Positions 52,113 through 62,298 of a DNA stretch of 64,000 bases are shown here, in pieces. Numbering within the stretch: position 1 is the stretch's first letter; every line of letters begins with the position of its first letter. The translations under genes were made by a program, and so were the position numbers. Source of the stretch: Paenibacillus sp. FSL R10-2734 (GTDB lineage: Bacteria > Bacillota > Bacilli > Paenibacillales > Paenibacillaceae); NCBI RefSeq assembly GCF_037963865.1, contig NZ_CP150170.1, positions 1,116,001-1,180,000 on the forward strand, given 5' to 3'. The notes below the pieces were generated by a model. That model saw only the letters and a list, made by a program, of their open reading frames with translations, was not told the DNA's origin and did no database searches.

Positions 52113-54635
52113 ATGAAAGAGCAACAAATACGCAGAGAAGACGTGGAGCTGTTGGCACCTGCGGGTGATTGGGACTGTATGCGTGCAGCGGTGGCGAACG
52201 GAGCAGATGCTATCTTTTTTGGCGTAGAGAAGTTTAATGCACGGGCTAGAGCGAATAACTTTCGTATGGACGAGCTGCCGGAAATTATGGCGTTTTTGCA
52301 CAGCTATGGCGTGAAGGGTTTCTTGACCTTTAATATATTGGTTTTTGAAAATGAATTGTCCGATGCAAAAGAACTGATTGACGCTTGTGTTGATGCTGGC
52401 GTGGACGCGGTAATTGTACAGGATTTAGGTTTGGTCAAAATGATTCGTGAAATCTCACCGGATTTCCCGATTCATGGTTCGACGCAGATGACGATTACTT
52501 CACCGGAAGCGGTCGAGTTTACTAAGCCTTTCGATTTGGAACGTGTGGTATTAGGCCGTGAGAACAATCTGAAGCAAATTAAGACGATTGGGGAGCAAGC
52601 CCGCCTGCCGATGGAAGTATTCGTGCACGGAGCTCTATGTGTCTCTTATTCGGGTCAATGTCTAACTTCTGAAATGTGGGGTGGACGTTCCGCTAACCGC
52701 GGAGAATGCGCTCAAGCTTGCCGTCTGCCTTATGATCTGATGGTGGATGGTGAAGTTAAACCTATGGGTGATGTGACTTATTTGCTCTCCCCTAAGGATT
52801 TGGCAGCTATTGATCTTATGCCTGAGCTGATCGAGGCAGGTGTAACTTCTTTCAAAATTGAAGGTCGTCTCAAGACCCCGGAATACGTTGCGAATGTAGT
52901 TAGTAAATACCGTAAAGCGATTGACCGGTATTTTGATGGGGATATGTCTAAACCATCGAAGGAAGAAGTGCGCGAGCTGCAACAAAGCTTCTCTCGTGGG
53001 TTTACGCATGGTTTTCTAGACGGAACGAACAATAAAAAACTCGTAGACGGCACTTTCCCGAAAAGTCGGGGTGTATATCTCGGAACGGTTGAGCAAATTC
53101 TTCGTGACGGCGTAGTGTGCCGTATTCATGCACCGCTTAAGCGGGGAGACGGAATTGTGTTTGATGCAGGGGATCCGACGAAAAAAGAAGAAGGTGGACG
53201 CGTCTACGACCTTCGTCGTAAAGGTGTGAAGCTCGAAGGCGAAGCCGGAGAAGGTTGGATCATTGACATCGTAGCCGGTCGTAATGATGTTGATTTGCGT
53301 CGTCTAAATGTCGGTGACCGCATTTGGAAGACGAATGACCCTGCGCTAGATAAAGCGCTTCGTCAGACATATGAAACCGAGAAGCCGTACCGGGTATTCC
53401 CGGTACATGTGCGAGTGCAGGGCTGCGTCGGCGAGAAGCTGACGACTTGGTGGACGGACGTTCAGAAGAATGTTACCGTCCGTGTGGACTCGGAGCTCGC
53501 GCTGGAAACAGCGCAAAAGCGTCCGATGGATGCCGCGCTGCTGGAAGAACAATTCGGCCGCCTGGGCGGGACCGTGTTCCAGCTTGACGCGCTAGAGTCG
53601 CATCTGCAAGGCGACGTGATCGTCCCTATGCGCGAGCTGAACAGCATCCGCCGCCAAGCGGTGGAGCTGCTTGCGGGCGAGCGCCCGAAACCGCCCGTTT
53701 ACGTGAAACGGGCGATCGAGGTCTACGGCGACGCTACCCGCAGGGGCGTCGCTCCTGATCACGGTGGTGAAGCGGAGCTCACCGCGCTGTGCCGCAGCCT
53801 GCCGCAGGTGCAGGCTGCACTCGAGGCCGGCGTGAGAAACATCTACGCCGACTTCGAGTTTATCAAGCAGTTCCCGGCCGCGGTAGATGCGGTACGGGCT
53901 GCAGGGGCCAGCATCGCGCTGGCCACGCCGCGCATTCATATGCCGGGCGAGAATGGCTACCACGCCAATATCCTGCGCCTGCAGCCTGATGCCGTGTTAG
54001 TACGCAACACCGGTGCGCTGTATTATTATCTGCGCCGCCGTCAGGAGCAACCGGATGCTGTGCATCCACGCCTGATTGGCGATTTCTCGCTGAATATCGC
54101 CAATCATAAGGCAGTGGATCTTTTCCTCGAAGCAGGCTGTGACGTGGTTACGCCTTCTTACGATCTGAACATTCAACAGATGGTTGATCTACTTGAACAC
54201 AGCGATACTTCTCGCATGGAGATCGTAATCCATCAGCATTTGCCGATGTTCCACACAGAGCACTGTGTATACTGCACCTTCATGAGTGAAGGTACAGACT
54301 TTACGAACTGTGGACGCCCATGCGAAGATCACCGTGCTTCTTTGCAAGACCGTATTGGAATGTCACATCCAGTTCGTGTGGATGAAGGCTGCCGTAATAC
54401 CGTCTATAACGCAGTCGAGCAGTCTGGTGCGGAGTATTTGAACAATTTCCGTGATCTGGGTGTATCCTCGTACCGCGTGGAGTTCCTGGAAGAAACACCA
54501 GAGCAAGTGGCCGAGGTAATTAGCCTTTACAGCCGCGCACTGCGTGGCGAGATCTCAGGTACGCAAGTATGGAAGAGCTTGAAGGCTACCAATCAGTTGG
54601 GGGTTACGCGGGGGCAATTGGTGAACGCGAAGTAA
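52113..54635 (+). CDS. U32 family protein, RlhA-like (23S rRNA hydroxylation)
   Basis: 840 residues. The N-terminal TIM-barrel-like U32 domain (about 10-300) starts VELLAPAGDWDCMRAAVANG and has the family Cys cluster YSGQCLTSEMWGGRS ... GECAQACRLPYD. A central DUF3656-type domain (about 380-490) and a second, partial U32-like domain (about 540-820) follow, with CVYCTFM ... CGRPC. The two-part layout matches E. coli RlhA (YdcP), which hydroxylates 23S rRNA C2501 using prephenate. About 53390-54060 is sharply GC-rich relative to both ends. A degenerate copy of the 3' end lies at 60476-60717. Confidence 0.85.
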   Translation: MKEQQIRREDVELLAPAGDWDCMRAAVANGADAIFFGVEKFNARARANNFRMDELPEIMAFLHSYGVKGFLTFNILVFENELSDAKELIDACVDAGVDAVIVQDLGLVKMIREISPDFPIHGSTQMTITSPEAVEFTKPFDLERVVLGRENNLKQIKTIGEQARLPMEVFVHGALCVSYSGQCLTSEMWGGRSANRGECAQACRLPYDLMVDGEVKPMGDVTYLLSPKDLAAIDLMPELIEAGVTSFKIEGRLKTPEYVANVVSKYRKAIDRYFDGDMSKPSKEEVRELQQSFSRGFTHGFLDGTNNKKLVDGTFPKSRGVYLGTVEQILRDGVVCRIHAPLKRGDGIVFDAGDPTKKEEGGRVYDLRRKGVKLEGEAGEGWIIDIVAGRNDVDLRRLNVGDRIWKTNDPALDKALRQTYETEKPYRVFPVHVRVQGCVGEKLTTWWTDVQKNVTVRVDSELALETAQKRPMDAALLEEQFGRLGGTVFQLDALESHLQGDVIVPMRELNSIRRQAVELLAGERPKPPVYVKRAIEVYGDATRRGVAPDHGGEAELTALCRSLPQVQAALEAGVRNIYADFEFIKQFPAAVDAVRAAGASIALATPRIHMPGENGYHANILRLQPDAVLVRNTGALYYYLRRRQEQPDAVHPRLIGDFSLNIANHKAVDLFLEAGCDVVTPSYDLNIQQMVDLLEHSDTSRMEIVIHQHLPMFHTEHCVYCTFMSEGTDFTNCGRPCEDHRASLQDRIGMSHPVRVDEGCRNTVYNAVEQSGAEYLNNFRDLGVSSYRVEFLEETPEQVAEVISLYSRALRGEISGTQVWKSLKATNQLGVTRGQLVNAK

Positions 54636-54650
54636 TAAAGGGAAGATATA

Positions 54651-54697
54651 GGGCTAGGTGACTACCAGAATATGCTGGAGTTGCTTGGCCCTTTTTT
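54651..54697 (+). terminator. Terminator after U32 gene
   Basis: GGGCTAGGTGACTACCAG / CTGGAGTTGCTTGGCCC forms a long stem followed by TTTTTT. Confidence 0.85.
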
Positions 54698-54818
54698 GTA
54701 GATATCATCTCGTCCTCCTCATTACTTGCATATACTAGATAGTATATCGTACGAGATAGTAAAGCATCTCATCCATCTCCGATTTGATTGGAATTGATAT
54801 ACAAATATAACAAACACT

Positions 54819-54848
54819 CTGACATTAATCTGCTATAACTGCTATAAT
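54819..54848 (+). promoter_or_regulatory. Sigma-A promoter for galU
   Basis: CTGACA (54819-54824), an 18-base spacer and TATAAT (54843-54848) lie about 70 bases before the galU start. Confidence 0.65.
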
Positions 54849-54917
54849 TAAAGGAAATATGCCATTTTACTATACAGAGTATTTAAGATGGAAGAGTAAC
54901 CGACAGAAGGAGTTAAT

Positions 54918-55808
54918 ATGATGAAAATTCGTAAAGCCATTATTCCCGCAGCAGGTCTTGGTACACGCTTTTTGCCTGCGACCAAAGCAATGCCTAAAGA
55001 AATGCTGCCGATTGTAGATAAACCGACGATCCAATATATTGTGGAAGAAGCAGTTGCTTCCGGAATCGAGGATATTATTATCGTGACGGGGAAAGGCAAA
55101 CGTGCGATTGAAGACCATTTCGATAACTCTTTTGAACTTGAGTTTAACTTAGCTGAGAAGCAGAAGTGGGAGCTACTTGAATCCGTTCGTAAATCTTCCG
55201 AGATGGCTGATATCCATTACATTCGCCAAAAAGAACCAAGAGGTCTTGGACATGCGATTTGGTGTGCTCGTAAATTCATAGGCAATGAACCGTTTGCAGT
55301 TCTGCTAGGTGATGATATTGTTGAAGCAAACAAACCGTGTCTCAAACAGATGATGGAAGTATACGAGCAGTACAAATCCTCCATCGTGGGAGTCCAGCCT
55401 GTGCCTTGGGAAGAAGTTTCCCGCTATGGATTGGTGGACGGAACTGAATTGGCTGAGAGGGTCTATAAGGCCAACCGTCTAGTAGAGAAGCCAAAGAGAG
55501 AAGATGCTCCTTCTAATCTAGCGATTCTAGGACGGTACATCTTAACTCCACGTATCTTTGATATGCTTGGTGAGCAGCAGGTGGGCGTAGGTGGAGAAAT
55601 TCAGCTGACGGATGCCATCTCCCGCTTAAGTGAAGTGGAGCGGATTATTGCTTATGACTTTGAAGGCAAGCGTCATGATGTGGGGGAGAAGATGGGGTTC
55701 ATACAGACCACTATACATTATGCACTTCAGCATGAAGAGCTTAAAGATGATTTACTTCGTTATATGAAAGAGCTTGTCGATAGTGAGGTTGCTAAGGCAG
55801 GGCTTTAA
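54918..55808 (+). CDS. galU: UTP-glucose-1-phosphate uridylyltransferase
   Basis: 296 residues. It makes UDP-glucose from UTP and glucose-1-phosphate. The nucleotide-binding motif PAAGLGTRFLPATKAMPKEM is intact, as are VEKPKREDAPSNLAILGRYI and the FEGKRHDVGEKMGF end. AAGGAG precedes the ATG. UDP-glucose feeds teichoic acid, glycolipid and surface glycan synthesis, in line with the convergent glycan genes. Confidence 0.95.
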   Translation: MMKIRKAIIPAAGLGTRFLPATKAMPKEMLPIVDKPTIQYIVEEAVASGIEDIIIVTGKGKRAIEDHFDNSFELEFNLAEKQKWELLESVRKSSEMADIHYIRQKEPRGLGHAIWCARKFIGNEPFAVLLGDDIVEANKPCLKQMMEVYEQYKSSIVGVQPVPWEEVSRYGLVDGTELAERVYKANRLVEKPKREDAPSNLAILGRYILTPRIFDMLGEQQVGVGGEIQLTDAISRLSEVERIIAYDFEGKRHDVGEKMGFIQTTIHYALQHEELKDDLLRYMKELVDSEVAKAGL

Positions 55809-55826
55809 GTAGAACTCATATCATCG

Positions 55827-55867
55827 AAAAATAGCGTGCCACTGTAATCACAGTGGCACGCTATTTT
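55827..55867. terminator. Bidirectional terminator between galU and O-antigen ligase genes
   Basis: AAAATAGCGTGCCACTGT / ACAGTGGCACGCTATTTT is a near-perfect stem of about 18 bp with a four-base loop and T-runs on both strands. Confidence 0.92.
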
Positions 55868-55878
55868 CATTTCTTTCT

Positions 55879-58614
55879 TTAAAACTGTGTGTTTACGATT
55901 GTCTCGATCTGAGCTGCTTCTGCAGGATCAGCTGCGATCAACTTATCATAGACTGTTTGATCCTCATTGTTTGATTTCTTCAATGCAGCAAGGTACCAAC
56001 GAGCAATCTCACGATTCGTTGCATTTGTGAAATCATCACTCAGACCAAGTTTCAAGGTCCCAATAGCATTTTGTAACTGCCCAGACATCAACTGAATTCT
56101 GCCCGCATTCAGAGCGATGCTTGGAGTAAGAATTGCGTGGTCACCAACCACTTGGTTATAAGCTTGTAGCCCAATCTTGAGATTAAGTAGTTTACTAGCA
56201 TCGTCTTGCCCCGCACGAGCTTGTTCTGTCAGCTCATAAGCGCGGTTGATGAGCGCATCATACCAGTTCATATCCCAGAGTGTTCCATTGTTAATGATAT
56301 CTGCGTAACTTTCATTAAAGCCAAGTTTCAAGGTAGCAGCAGCATCTTCAGCCTGTCCAGAGATTTGCTGCATTTTACCGACGTTCAAAGCTATAGTTGG
56401 TGTTACTGAGAATGGTCGTCCTTGCAATTGTTCTGGTGGAAGTGTCTTCAGATGTTCTACCCCGGCGAGAACATGATTGTATGCATTAAACTCTTCTGTG
56501 AAATACTCCTCCTTCTTAGCGTCATCCTTTTGATTAAGTGCTTGTTGACCTAATGCAAAGGAACGGCTAATGAGTGTGTCGTACCATTCAATATCCCAGT
56601 TGAACTTATCTGCATTGTCGCGGTAAACACCGTACGCGAGATCACGTTGGCCTTTTAAATCATAATAGCTTACCAATTGAGTTAGAAGATTTTTATTGTA
56701 TGGCTCATCTTCGAGTGCGCGAGTCAGCACGCTATAAGCCTCATTTAGAAATTGCTCATCTTGGTTTTGGCTAAAAACCTGTTGATCTAAAGAGGCTAGG
56801 TACAAGGCTGACTCCGGATGACCTGGACGTGTTTTTAGAGCCTCAGTTAATGGTTTCTTAATTTCTTCGTAAGAAGTACTAACCCCAATTAAAGTTTTAC
56901 CTTTTAGGGCAGCATTACTGGAACCAATATAGCTAATTGAGAGGAACATCAGGAATACTGAGCCTACCGTGAGTACAGCGAAATATCCAAGTCGCAAACC
57001 GGTTTTATTCCAACTTTTACTTATTAGCTGTTTGCTATCCATGACTACTGCCATACCTGCTAGTCCAAGGAAGACGAGTATCCCCATAAAAGCATAACTC
57101 ATATTGAAATCGAGTAGACTGTGCACAAGTATAGATAGAGCAATAATTAGATAAAAGAAACCATTCTCAAAATCATTTTTATCCCGTTTCACATACCCAC
57201 GGATGTATTTATAGAAAATATACAAAATGAATCCCATAAATGCGATGAACCCAAGGATCCCAACTTCAATCAAATATTGTAAAAAGAAGTTATGCACTTG
57301 GCGGCTAGTGTAAGGGTTGTTCTGATAATGCTCATACAGTGAGGACCAGCCACCACCACCAGCACCAAGGATCGGATAGTCTTTAACTACCTTCAAGGCA
57401 TCTTTATAAAAAGTAATCCGCTCGAGTACGCTATGTTGCTGGAAGTTGATGTTCTCGAGACGAGTCGCCATATTGCTAGGTAAGATATTTTTTGCACTTG
57501 TGCCTATCAGCAGGAAAGCTACAATACCGACGAGAGCAACAGAACCGAGTGGGATCCATAAACCTGTCAGTTTACGCGAAGACCAATTACTTAGCCTCTC
57601 TTCCAGCCAAGGCGCGACAAAACGCTGAATGGCCCAAGATACCACAGCAACTGCTAGTGAAGCTCCAAGCAGGTATCCCCAGCCTTTTAAGGCGCCAGAA
57701 GAAGTGAAATTCGCATTTAACTCTATTCCCAGGTTAGTCACTGGAGTCGTAATGAGCAATGAAGCAATACCAGCAACGCCAAGATGCAGAATCCAGAGGA
57801 TTTGCTGTGCGGGTTTCAAGAACAATAGAAGTAAAATGAACACAACAGGTAGCAATACTAAGCCACCGCGCGATAATGTTAATAAGATCGATACAATAAT
57901 GGGAACTAACATAAAGCTGTGTGTCAATGTTCCATACCATTTCTTAGTGCGAATAAGGGCGAATATCGATACAAACAGAAAGGCCATCAAGAAGGCGGCG
58001 TAAGTATTTGCATATTGAAAGATCGAAGTCAGACGAAGTCCATTAGAATCCGTCATAACTGCATCTAAGTAGATACCGTTTCTAACGGTGTTCGAGAACC
58101 AACCCACGAAAGCTCCCGCTAATTTACTGCTACCTAGCCAATTTAAAAGTCCAAAACCTACTATGAAATAAGCAATTGCTAAAATAGCATTCTGAATGAC
58201 AACATTTACTTGCTTTTGCTTCAAGAGATGAAAGGCTATAATGAAGACTGCAACATACATGCTCTGAATAAACAGCATATTCATCGCCATATAATGAGAA
58301 ACCGCGACAAACAATGATAGAGCATAAGTCAGAGGTAGTAATATTGAAGTTGAAGCTACTAAGTCCCTCTGTTCATCTAGTTTGAACTTTTTGTAGTATA
58401 AGCCAACGCAGACAAGCAGCAAAAGTCCACTTACTAGCGCGGACACATATATGGGCTTCTCGAAGTCTAACTGCTGTCCGTTAAATAATCCCACTTGAAA
58501 TGGGGCCCAACATAAAAATAAAATAAAAGCAACAACCAAGGCCCAAATCGGACTTGCTGTCTTTTCAACATTTCGCGACTGAGCTGCATTTTTACCGTAT
58601 ACTGGTTTCGACAC
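55879..58614 (-). CDS. O-antigen ligase/polymerase family protein with TPR tail
   Basis: 911 residues from GTG 58614, supported by AAAGGAG. Residues about 25-580 hold 12 or more membrane spans and a Wzy/RfaL core (GAGGGGWSSLYEHYQNNPYT, followed by VHNFFLQYLIEVGILGFIAF). Residues about 590-900 are soluble TPR-like repeats; two blocks are near-duplicates (GQAEDAAATLKLGFNESYAD and GQLQNAIGTLKLGLSDDFTN). The family joins or polymerises surface glycans, or glycosylates proteins. A decayed paralogue lies at 60718-62298. Confidence 0.88.
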   Translation of the reverse strand: MSKPVYGKNAAQSRNVEKTASPIWALVVAFILFLCWAPFQVGLFNGQQLDFEKPIYVSALVSGLLLLVCVGLYYKKFKLDEQRDLVASTSILLPLTYALSLFVAVSHYMAMNMLFIQSMYVAVFIIAFHLLKQKQVNVVIQNAILAIAYFIVGFGLLNWLGSSKLAGAFVGWFSNTVRNGIYLDAVMTDSNGLRLTSIFQYANTYAAFLMAFLFVSIFALIRTKKWYGTLTHSFMLVPIIVSILLTLSRGGLVLLPVVFILLLLFLKPAQQILWILHLGVAGIASLLITTPVTNLGIELNANFTSSGALKGWGYLLGASLAVAVVSWAIQRFVAPWLEERLSNWSSRKLTGLWIPLGSVALVGIVAFLLIGTSAKNILPSNMATRLENINFQQHSVLERITFYKDALKVVKDYPILGAGGGGWSSLYEHYQNNPYTSRQVHNFFLQYLIEVGILGFIAFMGFILYIFYKYIRGYVKRDKNDFENGFFYLIIALSILVHSLLDFNMSYAFMGILVFLGLAGMAVVMDSKQLISKSWNKTGLRLGYFAVLTVGSVFLMFLSISYIGSSNAALKGKTLIGVSTSYEEIKKPLTEALKTRPGHPESALYLASLDQQVFSQNQDEQFLNEAYSVLTRALEDEPYNKNLLTQLVSYYDLKGQRDLAYGVYRDNADKFNWDIEWYDTLISRSFALGQQALNQKDDAKKEEYFTEEFNAYNHVLAGVEHLKTLPPEQLQGRPFSVTPTIALNVGKMQQISGQAEDAAATLKLGFNESYADIINNGTLWDMNWYDALINRAYELTEQARAGQDDASKLLNLKIGLQAYNQVVGDHAILTPSIALNAGRIQLMSGQLQNAIGTLKLGLSDDFTNATNREIARWYLAALKKSNNEDQTVYDKLIAADPAEAAQIETIVNTQF

Positions 58615-58730
58615 GTTATAATCTCCTTTTCCTGTAGGTACGACAATATTTTAGCATAATTTTATTGACATAGTCTTGTACTAATTAATAAGTCATGCGA
58701 CTAGGTTAGTTAGTCGATATAAATATATTT

Positions 58731-58775
58731 GGCCTGAAACCTTAAGATCCGAGTTGGGATTTAGGGTTTCAGGCC
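58731..58775 (-). terminator. Terminator of rfbA-rfbC operon
   Basis: GGCCTGAAACC / GGTTTCAGGCC is an 11-bp stem about 45 bases past the rfbC stop. AT-rich sequence follows on the minus strand. Confidence 0.75.
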
Positions 58776-58819
58776 AATGTTTTTATGGTACGTTACGAAT
58801 TTAAATGAATGAAATTATC

Positions 58820-59374
58820 TTAAAAATTGAAATTAAGATGGGTATCCTTTAAAAGAGGTGCATTTTTGTCCTTGGCCGATAACACTGGTACTACATCTAT
58901 AGGCCACTCAATTCCTATTGAAGGGTCATTCCAAAGAATTCCCCCATCACACTCCGGTGCATATAACTCATCCACTTTATATTGGACCTCAACATCTTCC
59001 TCTAATGTCATGAAACCATGAGCAAAGCCCTTGGGAATAAGCAATTGTTTTTTATTTTCGGCTGAAAGTTTAATTCCGAACCATTGACCGAAAGTAGGAC
59101 TTCCCTTGCGAACATCGACAGCGACGTCAAAAATAGATCCACGCGTACAACGAACAAGTTTTGTTTGTGCTTTAGGATTTAATTGATAATGAAGTCCCCG
59201 AAGTGTTCCTTTAGTAGCCGAATAGGATTGATTATCTTGCACGAAATCAAAAGAGAGACCATTTTCTTTGAATGTATTCTCACTATAAGTTTCCATAAAC
59301 CAGCCTCGGTGATCCCCGAAGACAGCCGGTTCGAGAATTAGAACGCCTTCTAGTTTTGTTTGAATGATTTTCAT
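58820..59374 (-). CDS. rfbC: dTDP-4-dehydrorhamnose 3,5-epimerase
   Basis: 184 residues from ATG 59374, supported by GGGAGAGA; an upstream in-frame start lacks this. Family motifs are FGDHRGWFMETY, the catalytic His in TLRGLHYQLNP, and GFAHGFMTL. It is the third step of dTDP-L-rhamnose synthesis. It follows rfbA by 20 bases; rfbB and rfbD are not in the window, so they must lie elsewhere if the pathway is complete. Confidence 0.94.
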   Translation of the reverse strand: MKIIQTKLEGVLILEPAVFGDHRGWFMETYSENTFKENGLSFDFVQDNQSYSATKGTLRGLHYQLNPKAQTKLVRCTRGSIFDVAVDVRKGSPTFGQWFGIKLSAENKKQLLIPKGFAHGFMTLEEDVEVQYKVDELYAPECDGGILWNDPSIGIEWPIDVVPVLSAKDKNAPLLKDTHLNFNF

Positions 59375-59394
59375 GAGTGACTCTCTCCCGCTTT

Positions 59395-60273
59395 TCAATA
59401 TTGTATTTTACCAGTAGCTACCTTGATCAGATATTGTCCATATCCTGTCTTACTTAGTTTTTGCCCGCACTCCAACAGGTGCTCTTTGGTAATCCATCCG
59501 TTAATATATGCAATTTCTTCCGGTGCGGAAATCTTTATGCCTTGATGATCCTCAATTGTTCTGACAAAATTAGTCGCATCGACCAGACTCTGATGTGTAC
59601 CGGTATCGAGCCAAGTAAAGCCTCGGCCTAGTAAGGCAACGTCCAATTCTCCCATTTTCAAGTAAGCTTCATTAATCGAGGTGATCTCAAGCTCACCCCG
59701 ACTCGAAGGCTTCACTTCCTTTGCCAAAGATACGACGCGATTGTCATAAAAATATAAGCCTGTAATCGCATAGTTGGATTTTGGATGTTCCGGCTTTTCT
59801 TCCACACTTAGCACTTTACCGGTGCTATCAAATTCAACTACGCCAAATCGCTCTGGATCAAGTACATGATAGCCGAATACGGTTGCACCGCGTTCTTTTT
59901 TAGCTGCCTGTTTAAGAAGTTTGGTCATCCCATTTCCGTAATAAATGTTATCTCCAAGGACCATTGCGACTGAATCGTCTCCGATGAATTCTTCGCCTAT
60001 AATAAAAGCTTGGGCCAACCCGTCTGGGCTTGGTTGAACAATGTACTGCAGCGAAATTCCAAATTGAGAACCATCGCCGAGTAAATTTTCAAAACGAGGG
60101 GTATCCTCTGCTGTTGAAATAACTAGGATGTCATTAATGCCAGCCAGCATTAGCGTGGACAAGGGGTAGTAGATCATTGGTTTGTCATAAATTGGCAACA
60201 ACTGTTTACTGGTTACCATTGTAAGCGGATAGAGGCGCGTTCCGCTTCCACCCGCAAGAATAATGCCTTTCAT
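59395..60273 (-). CDS. rfbA: Glucose-1-phosphate thymidylyltransferase
   Basis: 292 residues from ATG 60273 (GGAGAG is 12 bases upstream). The nucleotide-binding motif IILAGGSGTRLYPLT and VMVLGDNIYYGNGM-like sequence (AMVLGDNIYYGNGM) are intact. It makes dTDP-glucose, the first step of dTDP-sugar synthesis. It forms an operon with rfbC. Confidence 0.95.
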   Translation of the reverse strand: MKGIILAGGSGTRLYPLTMVTSKQLLPIYDKPMIYYPLSTLMLAGINDILVISTAEDTPRFENLLGDGSQFGISLQYIVQPSPDGLAQAFIIGEEFIGDDSVAMVLGDNIYYGNGMTKLLKQAAKKERGATVFGYHVLDPERFGVVEFDSTGKVLSVEEKPEHPKSNYAITGLYFYDNRVVSLAKEVKPSSRGELEITSINEAYLKMGELDVALLGRGFTWLDTGTHQSLVDATNFVRTIEDHQGIKISAPEEIAYINGWITKEHLLECGQKLSKTGYGQYLIKVATGKIQY

Positions 60274-60475
60274 AAACGGAATCAACTCTCCTTAACTACA
60301 TATAAATTATGGGGTTCGTATGAACAATTGCGTAATTAATCTATTCTATTCTACGCTTGATGGCCTTAATTTGTCTATTAAAGCGAGAAGGGAAGCTTAA
60401 CCAATGTTTAATAGTAAATACGACGATTTCTAAAAATTACAATATTATTGATTTTTCATTGCAAGACTGAATCGG

Positions 60476-60717
60476 GATGACCCTCCGGGTACACGTAGAC
60501 GAAGGCGATCACAATACGCTCTTTAGTGCTGTGGAGCAGTCGAGTGCGGAAAATTCGAACAACTTTAAAAAGCTAGCGTGTCCTCATACCGTTTCGTGTT
60601 TTTGGTGGCGACACCGGAGCAGATAGCGGAGATTATCGGCTTTTGCATCTAAGCGTGTTGCGGTGAAATTTCCGGTACCTAGGTTTGGAAGATACTCAAT
60701 GCGACCAATCAGTGCCT
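60476..60717 (+). pseudogene. Degenerate 3' fragment of a U32 (RlhA-like) gene
   Basis: Nucleotide-level similarity to about 54365-54600 is readable, for example GCAGTCGAG-type and ACACC-GAGCA stretches in the same order (GTGGAGCAGTCGAGTGCGGA versus GTCGAGCAGTCTGGTGCGGA). Many substitutions and frameshifts break the frame. The fragment joins directly to a broken ligase copy at about 60717. Confidence 0.8.
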
Positions 60718-62298
60718 TGGACAGCACAGAGTAAGATACCGCTAAATATTGCTCATCCTGAGTCTACGTAAATACCTGTTGATCCAGCGGAGATTTAATA
60801 TCCTCATAAGAGTTAGTGACTCGAATCAGCTGCATGGCCTTACTGGCGTTCATAATGGAACCTTCCTGCGAGGACAATAAAGACCAGAATCCCCATGAAC
60901 TCATAACTTAAATTAAAGTCCAAAAAATTATGAGCCTGCATGGAGGCTTTGATACTGAAATGAAATAAATGAAGCCATTATCAAAGTCTCCGTCGCCCCG
61001 CTTCAGATAAGCGCGGATGTATTTATTATAAATATAAACGATAAAGTTCATAAAGATGATAAAGCCTACAATTCCCATCTCAATTCAATAATGTAGCAAA
61101 AAGTTGTGACCTGACAGCTTGTGTACGGGTTGTTCTAATATTTCTCATTTAAGGATGCCCAGCCTCCAACACCGGCACCCAAAATCGGATTATCCTTGAC
61201 GACCTTCATGGCATCTTTGTAGAAAGTGATACGTTCCAATAAACTGTGCTGCTTAAAATAGATATTTTCCACACGTGTCTGAATAATGTCTGGAAAAATA
61301 TCACTCATGCTCGTACCTATGAGCAGAAAGCCATAATTGCTGAGTGCAACAGAGGCGGGCGGGAGCTACAGTCCGGCAAGCTTGCGCGAAGACCATCATT
61401 CCAACTCCTGCTTTAGACGAGGAGCCAGTTGGGGTTGGATAAACCAACAGTGAACGGCAATCACCACGGAGGCGGTGAGCTGGTAAGCTAAAGTCTCAAC
61501 CCTCGAAGATGAGGTGAAGGTTGTGTTCAACTCTGTGCTAAACGTAGTGATTGGAGTGGAAATCGTCAGGGCACCGATACCGGAAATCGCGAGTTAAATA
61601 ATCCAGAGAATCTGTTGCGCAGGTTTCAGGAAGTACAATAGTATAATAAACAAGACCGGCAGCATAACAAGTCCACCACGAGATAAAGTAAGCAACAGCG
61701 AAGCGATGATTGGGACAAGCACGAATGTATGAGTTATTGTTTTCCACACCGCTCTTCGAGTGACCAAAGTAAATACAGCAACGACATAAAAACCATTAAG
61801 AAAGCGGTATAAGTTTTGGCATATTGGAAGATCGACGTAAGCCGTAGGTCGTTCGTGTCTTTTATTAGAGCATCCAAATATTTACTGTTAATAACAGTGT
61901 TGAGCGCACCAGGCTACAGCCAATTTCCAGCAACGAGCCAATTCAGCAGTCCAAGTCCGAAAATGACATACTCGATCGCAAGCACAGTGTTTTGAATGGC
62001 AAGATTTAGTTTCTTTTGCTTCAAGAGATATAACGCTATAATGAATACTGCAGTATATACATATTGTATAAATAGTAGGTTCATTGCCATTTAGTGTGAC
62101 GCCACGTATAAAGAGCGACAACGCATAAACAATGAGTAGCAGCAAGGAAGTGATGGGAAGGAAATAGTGTTGTTTCTCCAGTTTTATTTTTTTGTAGTAT
62201 AAGCTAATGTATGCCACAGTTAACACCTAGATGGGGCTGGACATTTTTTCAACCTTTCTCGACTAGGCATCGGTTTTACCGTATACTGGTTTCGACAC
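60718..62298 (-). pseudogene. Decayed paralogue of the O-antigen ligase gene
   Basis: Aligns in order, minus strand, with about 56723-58614 of the intact ligase: shared TTGCTCATC ... CCTGTTGATC near its 3' end, GGCATCTTT-TA-AAAGT in the middle, and TTTTACCGTATACTGGTTTC at the former start. The equivalent of the GTG start is at 62298, and even the upstream ATCTCCTTTTC and ACGACAATATT leader is kept. Stops and frameshifts are frequent. The TPR half is absent. Confidence 0.88.

Noticed and set aside
61538..62226. Short minus-strand ORFs of 69 and 112 codons in the glycan region
   Set aside because: They are remnants of the decayed ligase paralogue; similarity continues across their stops and frameshifts.
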